Shown piece by piece: positions 58,395 to 64,000 of a stretch of 64,000 nucleotides of DNA (positions within the stretch are counted from its first letter, which is position 1; each line of letters starts with the position of its first letter). This DNA is from Alcanivorax sp. REN37 (GTDB lineage Bacteria; Pseudomonadota; Gammaproteobacteria; Pseudomonadales; Alcanivoracaceae), in assembly GCF_041102775.1 (NCBI RefSeq), contig NZ_JBGCUO010000001.1, positions 1,550,001 to 1,614,000 of the forward strand. Direction: 5' to 3'. A model generated the notes under the pieces. It was not told where the DNA came from. It searched no databases and worked only from the letters and a program-made list of their open reading frames with translations. The translations under genes and the position numbers were made by a program.

Positions 58395-59351
58395 TCACAA
58401 CAAGCCGTACAGCCACGGCAACGCCAGCGCTAACATCACACTCACTGCCAAGCCGAGCGCGGCACGGGCGGCATCGGAGCGTACCAGTCGTGCGGTGTCT
58501 TGCACTGACGGCTTAAACATGTGCATGGCGATGGCGAACTCACGGCCGGCTAACAGCCCGAGGAACACCCAGGTGGTGCTCATCGGTAGGTGGCTCCACT
58601 CTTTGAACACTAACAGCACCAGCGCATAGAGAAAGTCGATCAGGGTGGCGGCGCGGATGTCGCGCGTGCCGGTCTTGCTGGTGACGATCTTTTGGATCTC
58701 GCCGCCGTTGCGGTAGAAAATCACGCCTAACAGCAACACGAAGGTGATCACCGCAAAGCTCATCCATTGCGGCGTCACCGCGCGCGGCAGGTAAACAAAA
58801 ATGTTGGCCAGGTCTTGAATCAGCCATTGGCTCCAAAGGAATGCCGTGGCGAGCCATTGCAGGACCACCCAATAGCCCGGTACCGGCTGGCCTTGAGTGC
58901 GGTCGAAGTACTCGGTGGTGCGGCGGATGACAAACCGGTACAGCACGATCGCCAACATGAATGCCACCGCGTAGCCCATCAGCGATTTCACCAGCATGCC
59001 GCCGAGGCTGCTCGGCGCGAATAACGTCAGCACCAGGAAGGTGGTGCTGACCGGAATCGAAAACCGTGTCAGCACCAAGATCACCAATGGTGGCACTAGG
59101 TAGAGGATGCTGAGCCCACCGGCGGGCAACGGGATACTGTCGAGCCGGTGATAGGCGGCGTCGCCAGTAGGCGACTGCCACCAGCCGTACAGCAGCACCA
59201 CCACCAGTACTAGGCTGGCAAACAGCCACAGCACCCACCAAGGGCGGCGGGCGTTGGAAGAAATGAAGGTGCCCAAGGTTTGAATGGCGTCGTTAGCTAC
59301 GATGGAATAGGCCGCGAGCATAAAACCCACCACCATCAACAACTCTTGCAT
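58395..59351 (-). CDS. PiT (PHO4)-like membrane protein
   Basis: The 318-aa integral membrane protein has about eight to ten helices. Two short re-entrant-type motifs match the inverted PiT signature: 'AAYSIVANDAIQTLGTFI' near the N-terminus and 'SHLPMSTTWVFLGLLAGREFAIA' in the second half. Orthodox phosphate transporters carry GANDVANA; the change to VANDAIQT may mean another ion or altered coupling. The ATG at 59351 has AGGG nine bases upstream and is preferred over 59360. It converges on the exported protein gene. Confidence 0.7.
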   Translation of the reverse strand: MQELLMVVGFMLAAYSIVANDAIQTLGTFISSNARRPWWVLWLFASLVLVVVLLYGWWQSPTGDAAYHRLDSIPLPAGGLSILYLVPPLVILVLTRFSIPVSTTFLVLTLFAPSSLGGMLVKSLMGYAVAFMLAIVLYRFVIRRTTEYFDRTQGQPVPGYWVVLQWLATAFLWSQWLIQDLANIFVYLPRAVTPQWMSFAVITFVLLLGVIFYRNGGEIQKIVTSKTGTRDIRAATLIDFLYALVLLVFKEWSHLPMSTTWVFLGLLAGREFAIAMHMFKPSVQDTARLVRSDAARAALGLAVSVMLALALPWLYGLL

Positions 59352-59461
59352 GCAACACATCCCTGACTGTGCGGGGCCGTCCCCCGTGGACGGCCGGCCG
59401 GGCCATTAGCGCAAAGCGGTATGTCAGCGGTGCTACACTCGCCGCCACGGAGGGCCTGCGG

Positions 59462-60217
59462 ATGTCGGCATTGTGGAGATCATTAAGCGCCTGGGCGCAC
59501 TACGCGGCGCTGTGGCTGAGTACGCTGTGGCTGGCATTGGCGCTCGCCTGGAGCCTGCTGGCGCCGTTCGATTTCGGCTATCCGCTGTGGTATCGGGTGA
59601 TGGATATCGGCGCTCACCTAGACCGCTATGCCAGTCAGAATATTTACAAACCCGGCTTCCAGAATCTGTCTGCTGCTGAGCACCAGGCGTTGTTCGGTGC
59701 ACTGCGTAAAGCGGTACAGCAGGGCGGCGCAGGGCTGGACAGCATCGGTTATCGCGGGCCGGATGGGCACTGGCGTGCGCTGCTGCGACCGGCGGAGCGC
59801 GGTCATTTGCAGGATGTGGCGTGGCTGCTGCAGCAGGCTCGCTGGCTGACGTTGGCCATGGCGCTGCTATGGGGGCTGCTGTGGTGGCGCCGTCGCCGCG
59901 CTGCGGTGCTCAGCAGTGGGCAGCAACTGGCCGGCCTGGCGTTGCTGGGAGGGCCATTGGTGCTGTGGCTGCTGTGGAGCGGGCCGACGGCAGTATTCTA
60001 CCAATTCCACCATTGGCTGTTCCGCGCTGGCCACCCCTGGTTTTTCTATTGGGAAGAATCGTTGATGAGCAGCCTGATGAAGGCCCCCATGCTGTTCGGT
60101 GGCATTGCGCTATTGTTAGCAGCGTTGGCATGGCCGTCGGCGTGGCTGCTGTATTGGCTGGCGCGCCCGCGCCGCCCGCTGGACACAGGCGGCGCAGTGG
60201 TGCCTCAGTCGTTGTAG
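59462..60217 (+). CDS. DUF1461 family integral membrane protein
   Basis: The 251-aa protein has five hydrophobic segments. The DUF1461 (TIGR01906-type) hallmark is in the second half: '[20 protein letters not shown]' followed by [14 protein letters not shown]. The family function is not known. Residues 45-125 form an outer loop. The ATG at 59462 follows GGAGG by about nine bases. Its last 13 bases overlap the 3' end of metH on the other strand. Confidence 0.83.
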   Translation: MSALWRSLSAWAHYAALWLSTLWLALALAWSLLAPFDFGYPLWYRVMDIGAHLDRYASQNIYKPGFQNLSAAEHQALFGALRKAVQQGGAGLDSIGYRGPDGHWRALLRPAERGHLQDVAWLLQQARWLTLAMALLWGLLWWRRRRAAVLSSGQQLAGLALLGGPLVLWLLWSGPTAVFYQFHHWLFRAGHPWFFYWEESLMSSLMKAPMLFGGIALLLAALAWPSAWLLYWLARPRRPLDTGGAVVPQSL

Positions 60218-63200
60218 CCGAGCAGGTGCGGAATGCTGCGCTCGATGTCGCTGGTGGGCAGTTCCGCCCGGCGGGCGTAGTCCTCCACCTGCTCTCGGCT
60301 GATTTTCCCGGTGCCGAAGTAACGCGATTGCGGGTGGCTGAAGTACCAACCGGACACCGCCGCTGATGGGAACATGGCGTAGCTGTCGGTGAGGTGCAGG
60401 CCGATGCGTTGGTCCGGTTGCAGTAACTGCCACAGCAGACGCTTTTCGGTGTGGTCCGGGCAAGCCGGATAGCCAGGCGCTGGGCGGATGCCGCGGTAGC
60501 GCTCTTTGATCAGTTCCTCGTTGCTGAGTGTCTCGTCGGCAGCGTAGCCCCAGAATTGCTTGCGCACCCGCTCATGTAGGCGCTCGGCAAAGGCTTCCGC
60601 CAGGCGGTCAGCCAGTGCCTTGAGCATGATGCTGCTGTAGTCGTCGTGGTCGGCCTCAAAACGTGCCAGATGCTCATCAATGCCAATCCCGGCAGTCACC
60701 GCGAACGCACCGAGCCAGTCCTGCACGCCACTGTCGGCGGGCGCGATGTAATCGCTTAGGCACAGGTTCGGTTTTTCACTGCGTGGGCCGCTATCACCGC
60801 GATCGGTCTGCTGCCGCAAGTGGTGCAGCGTCATGAACGGCGCTTCACCGTGGGCAGTGCTGAGTTGAATGTCATCGCCCACGGAGGCGGCCGGGAAGAA
60901 GCCGATCACCGCGGCAGCGCGCAGCCATTTTTCCTCAATGATGCGGGTCAGCATGGCTTGCGCATCGTCGTACACCTTGGTCGCCTCGATCCCAACCACC
61001 TCGTCGCTGAGGATCTGCGGGAAGCGGCCGGCCAACTCCCAAGTACGGAAGAACGGAGTCCAGTCGATGCGCTGCACCAGGTCGGCCAGCGGGTAATCTT
61101 CGAACACCTGAATGCCGGGTTGGTTCGGCACCGGCGGGGTGTATTGCTGCCAGTCGGTGGTGAACGGGTTGGCGCGGGCGTCGGCCAGTGCCAGCAGCTT
61201 ACGCTCCTGCTGCTGGCTGGCGCGGCGCTCCCGCAGCGCGTGGTATTCGTCGCGCACCTGCGCCAGCATTGGCGCGCGCTGCTCGTCGCTCATCAGCGCC
61301 GCGACGACGCCCACGGCGCGGGAGGCATCGGTGGTGTAGATCACCGGCCCGCTATAGCGTGGCGCAATCTTCACCGCGGTGTGGATTTTGCTGGTGGTGG
61401 CGCCGCCGATCATTAGTGGCAGGGTGAAGCCGCGACGCTCCATCTCCGCGGCCACATGGGCCATCTCATCCAATGACGGCGTGATCAGACCGGATAAGCC
61501 GATGATGTCGGCTTTGTGTTCTACGGCGGCGGCGAGGATTTTTTCCGCCGGCACCATCACGCCGAGATCGATCACCTCATAGCCGTTGCACTGCAAGACC
61601 ACGCCGACGATATTTTTGCCGATGTCGTGTACATCGCCCTTTACGGTGGCGATCACCATGCGGCCGTTGGACACCTCGGTGGTGCCCATTTCCTCGCGCT
61701 CTTTTTCCATGAACGGCAGCAGGTAGGCCACCGCTTTCTTCATCACCCGCGCGGACTTAACTACTTGCGGTAGAAACATTTTGCCGGCACCGAACAGGTC
61801 TCCGACCACGTTCATGCCGTCCATCAGTGGGCCTTCGATCACATGCAGCGGACGCGGCAGCGCCTGGCGCGCTTCCTCGGTGTCGGCCTCGATGTAATCG
61901 GCAATGCCTTTCACCAGCGCATGGGACAGGCGCTCAGTCACGGGCCATTCTCGCCAGGCCAGGTCTTCAACCCGGCCGGTCGCGGTGCTGCCGCCGTCGC
62001 GGTATTTCTGTGCCAGCTCGAGCAGCACTTCGGTGCCGTCGGCACTGCGGTTTAGTACCACATCTTCCACCGCCTGCTTCAATTCGGCGGGAATGTCCTC
62101 GTAGATTGCCAGCTGGCCGGCGTTGACGATCCCCATATCCATGCCAGCGCGGATGGCGTGGTATAGGAACACCGCGTGAATCGCTTCACGCACTGGCTCG
62201 TTGCCGCGGAACGAAAACGACACGTTGGAGACGCCACCGGAAATCAAGGCGTGGGGCAGGGTGGCCTTGATGTCACGCACCGCGTCAATGAAGTCCACCG
62301 CGTAGTTGTCGTGCTCCTCAATGCCGGTGGCGATGGCAAAGATATTGGGATCGAAAATGATGTCTTCCGGCGGGAAACCCACTTGGTCTACCAACACGCG
62401 GTAGGCGCGGGTGCAGATTTCGACCTTGCGGGCGCGGGTGTCAGCCTGCCCGCTCTCGTCGAATGCCATCACGATCACCGCAGCGCCGTAACGGCGCACC
62501 AGTTCGGCATGCTCGATGAAAGCCTGCTCGCCTTCTTTGAGCGAGATCGAGTTGACGATGCCCTTGCCCTGGATGCATTTGAGACCAGCTTCGATCACCT
62601 CCCATTTGGAGGAATCGATCATCACCGGCACTTTGGAGATTTCCGGCTCCGAGGCCACCAGGTTGAGGAAGCGCGTCATCGCCTCCACCGCATCGAGCAT
62701 GCCTTCATCCATGTTGATGTCGATCACCTGGGCACCGGCTTCCACCTGTTGCCGGGCCACTTCCAGCGCGGTGTCGAAATCGCCTTCCTTGATCAGTCGC
62801 AGAAAGCGCTTGGAGCCGGTGACGTTGGTGCGTTCGCCCACGTTCACGAACAGACTTTCAGCGGTGATGGTGAGCGGCTCGAGGCCGGACAACCGGCAGG
62901 CCACGGGACGTTCCGGCAACGGCCGCGGCGGCAGATCCCGCACCGCGTCCGCCAACGCGCGGATGTGGTCAGGCGTGGTGCCGCAGCAACCGCCGATCAG
63001 GTTCAGGAAACCCTGCTCGGCCCAATCGCGAATATGGCGCGCCATATCCGCCGGACTCTGGTCGTATTCGCCCATTTCGTTGGGCAGACCGGCGTTGGGG
63101 TGGGCGGACACATAGCCTTCGGCAATACGCGCCAACTCAGCGATGTAAGGACGCAGTTCCTCGGCACCCAGTGCGCAGTTGAGACCCATGGTGATCGGGC

Positions 63201-63930
63201 GGGCGTGGCGCAGAGAATTGTAAAACGCCTCGGTGGTCTGGCCAGTGAGGGTACGGCCGGAGGCATCGGTAATGGTGCCAGACAGCATCACCGGCACGTC
63301 ACGTTGGTTGCGGGCTTTCCAGGTTTCCACTGCAAACACCGCCGCTTTGGCGTTGAGGGTATCAAATACGGTTTCGATCATGATCAGATCGGCGCCGCCT
63401 TCCATTAGGCCGTCGATGGCTTCCAAATAGCTGTCCACCAGCGCGTCGAAGCTGGTGTTGCGGTAGCCGGGGTCGTTCACATCCGGGCTGATACTGGCGG
63501 TACGGTTGGTGGGGCCGATCACACCCGCCACGAAGCGCGGCCGATCCGGCGTCAGCGCTGTGAATTCATCTGCCGCTTGGCGTGCCAGGCGCGCCGAGGC
63601 CAGGTTGATCTCGCGGGTGTGCTCCTCCATGCCGTAATCGGCTTGGGCAATACGCGTGGCGTTGAAGGAGTTGGTTTCGAGAATGTCGGCGCCGGCGTCA
63701 AGGTAAGCACGGTGGATCGCCAAGATGGTGTCCGGCTGGGTCAGCACCAACAGATCGTTGTTGCCCTGTAGATCCCGGTGCCAATCGGCAAAACGCTCGC
63801 CGCGAAATTCCTGCTCGCTGAAGCGATAGCCTTGGATCATGGTGCCCATGGCGCCGTCGAGTACCAGAATGCGTTCAGCCAACGCAGCTTCCAGTTGGAC
63901 ACGGGCGGGAGAGGGGGACCATCGGGCCAT
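60205..63930 (-). CDS. metH: Cobalamin-dependent methionine synthase
   Basis: MetH transfers the methyl group of 5-methyltetrahydrofolate to homocysteine through B12. The 1241-aa protein is complete: homocysteine domain with zinc ligands 'LNCALG' and 'GGCCGTTP' (about residues 15-335), pterin domain ('[12 protein letters not shown]', '[10 protein letters not shown]'), B12 cap and Rossmann domain with the DxHxxG motif '[18 protein letters not shown]', and the reactivation domain with '[15 protein letters not shown]'. The ATG at 63930 has a TGGAG site. The gene points away from the window edge, and its promoter region is only partly visible. Confidence 0.98.
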   Translation of the reverse strand: MARWSPSPARVQLEAALAERILVLDGAMGTMIQGYRFSEQEFRGERFADWHRDLQGNNDLLVLTQPDTILAIHRAYLDAGADILETNSFNATRIAQADYGMEEHTREINLASARLARQAADEFTALTPDRPRFVAGVIGPTNRTASISPDVNDPGYRNTSFDALVDSYLEAIDGLMEGGADLIMIETVFDTLNAKAAVFAVETWKARNQRDVPVMLSGTITDASGRTLTGQTTEAFYNSLRHARPITMGLNCALGAEELRPYIAELARIAEGYVSAHPNAGLPNEMGEYDQSPADMARHIRDWAEQGFLNLIGGCCGTTPDHIRALADAVRDLPPRPLPERPVACRLSGLEPLTITAESLFVNVGERTNVTGSKRFLRLIKEGDFDTALEVARQQVEAGAQVIDINMDEGMLDAVEAMTRFLNLVASEPEISKVPVMIDSSKWEVIEAGLKCIQGKGIVNSISLKEGEQAFIEHAELVRRYGAAVIVMAFDESGQADTRARKVEICTRAYRVLVDQVGFPPEDIIFDPNIFAIATGIEEHDNYAVDFIDAVRDIKATLPHALISGGVSNVSFSFRGNEPVREAIHAVFLYHAIRAGMDMGIVNAGQLAIYEDIPAELKQAVEDVVLNRSADGTEVLLELAQKYRDGGSTATGRVEDLAWREWPVTERLSHALVKGIADYIEADTEEARQALPRPLHVIEGPLMDGMNVVGDLFGAGKMFLPQVVKSARVMKKAVAYLLPFMEKEREEMGTTEVSNGRMVIATVKGDVHDIGKNIVGVVLQCNGYEVIDLGVMVPAEKILAAAVEHKADIIGLSGLITPSLDEMAHVAAEMERRGFTLPLMIGGATTSKIHTAVKIAPRYSGPVIYTTDASRAVGVVAALMSDEQRAPMLAQVRDEYHALRERRASQQQERKLLALADARANPFTTDWQQYTPPVPNQPGIQVFEDYPLADLVQRIDWTPFFRTWELAGRFPQILSDEVVGIEATKVYDDAQAMLTRIIEEKWLRAAAVIGFFPAASVGDDIQLSTAHGEAPFMTLHHLRQQTDRGDSGPRSEKPNLCLSDYIAPADSGVQDWLGAFAVTAGIGIDEHLARFEADHDDYSSIMLKALADRLAEAFAERLHERVRKQFWGYAADETLSNEELIKERYRGIRPAPGYPACPDHTEKRLLWQLLQPDQRIGLHLTDSYAMFPSAAVSGWYFSHPQSRYFGTGKISREQVEDYARRAELPTSDIERSIPHLLGYND

Positions 63931-63964
63931 TGGGTTTGCTCCAGAGCAATTTCACGGGGCCGGC

Positions 63965-63970
63965 ATTATA
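63965..63970 (-). promoter_or_regulatory. Candidate -10 box of metH
   Basis: The minus strand reads TATAAT exactly, 35 bases before the metH ATG. The -35 region is weak, and only 30 bases of upstream sequence remain, so a riboswitch further up can be neither seen nor ruled out. With this start the leader would be too short for one. Confidence 0.5.
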
Positions 63971-64000
63971 ACGGCGCAGTCTCTACATTGCCTGTCTCAC

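Noticed and set aside
63931-64000. A cobalamin or SAH riboswitch before metH
   Set aside because: The TATAAT box is only 35 bases from the start codon, too close for such a leader, and the window ends soon after.

Overview
The window looks like a stretch of core chromosome from a GC-rich gammaproteobacterium of the Pseudomonas/Oceanospirillales type. An Alcanivorax-like hydrocarbonoclastic bacterium is my best guess. That guess is an inference from gene content (LDH-like 326-aa malate dehydrogenase, malate synthase G, a pair of acyl-CoA dehydrogenases, many exported lipoproteins) and from gene order, and no database was searched. Two blocks keep an order known from Pseudomonas: icd/cspD/clpS/clpA/infA/bpt/aat/trxB/ftsK/lolA/rarA/serS/cysG/tusBCD/yccA, and gacA/uvrC/pgsA/tRNA-Gly/tRNA-Cys/tRNA-Leu. 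The block rluE/nudJ/mnmA/hflD/purB/roxA beside icd also matches E. coli order, but without phoPQ.

Layout. 1-8.5 kb: end of an NAD(P)-binding protein, rraA, a DUF805 membrane protein, mdh, a type-B carboxylesterase with a BolA-like gene, an OmpA/DUF4398 lipoprotein pair, an uncharacterised protein, a UPF0149 protein and a membrane diguanylate cyclase. 8.6-16.4 kb: two adjacent acyl-CoA dehydrogenases, an SDR, ttcA, glcB and a TraF-like outer-membrane protein. 16.4-23.9 kb: a short secretin-like protein, a divergent TrmB-like methyltransferase, and the leftward operon rluE-nudJ-mnmA-hflD-purB-roxA-GNAT. 24-31.3 kb: icd, cspD, and the leucyl N-degron genes clpS, clpA, bpt and aat, with infA and trxB. 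31.6-41.9 kb: ftsK-lolA-rarA-serS-cysG, then tusDCB-yccA, a DUF1294 protein, a bacterioferritin and an SMR transporter. 42-49.1 kb: a gene-poor 0.7 kb, tRNA-Ser, a SIMPL lipoprotein, paired crcB genes, gacA-uvrC-pgsA, three tRNAs and a LOG-family enzyme. 49.4-58.4 kb: a type II secretion operon gspEFGHIJKLM ending in an unrecognised exported protein. 58.4-64 kb: a PiT-like membrane protein, a DUF1461 membrane protein and full-length metH.

How the genes work together. Central carbon flow is represented by icd, mdh and glcB (TCA and glyoxylate shunt), which suits growth on fatty acids supplied by the acyl-CoA dehydrogenases. ClpS, ClpA, Bpt and Aat are four of the five parts of the bacterial N-degron route (ClpP is not here). 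MnmA and TusBCD serve the same tRNA modification (s2U34) but sit 16 kb apart, and TusE is missing from its usual place. The gsp genes encode the ATPase, inner-membrane platform and pseudopilins of a type II secretion system, without gspC, gspD, gspN or the prepilin peptidase. No mobile element, CRISPR array, prophage or clear defence island was found. The items most worth a second look are the hairpin that buries the uvrC start codon, the haem-ligand substitution in bacterioferritin, the unknown last gene of the gsp operon, the asymmetric crcB pair, and the acyl-CoA dehydrogenase that ends just after its catalytic motif.
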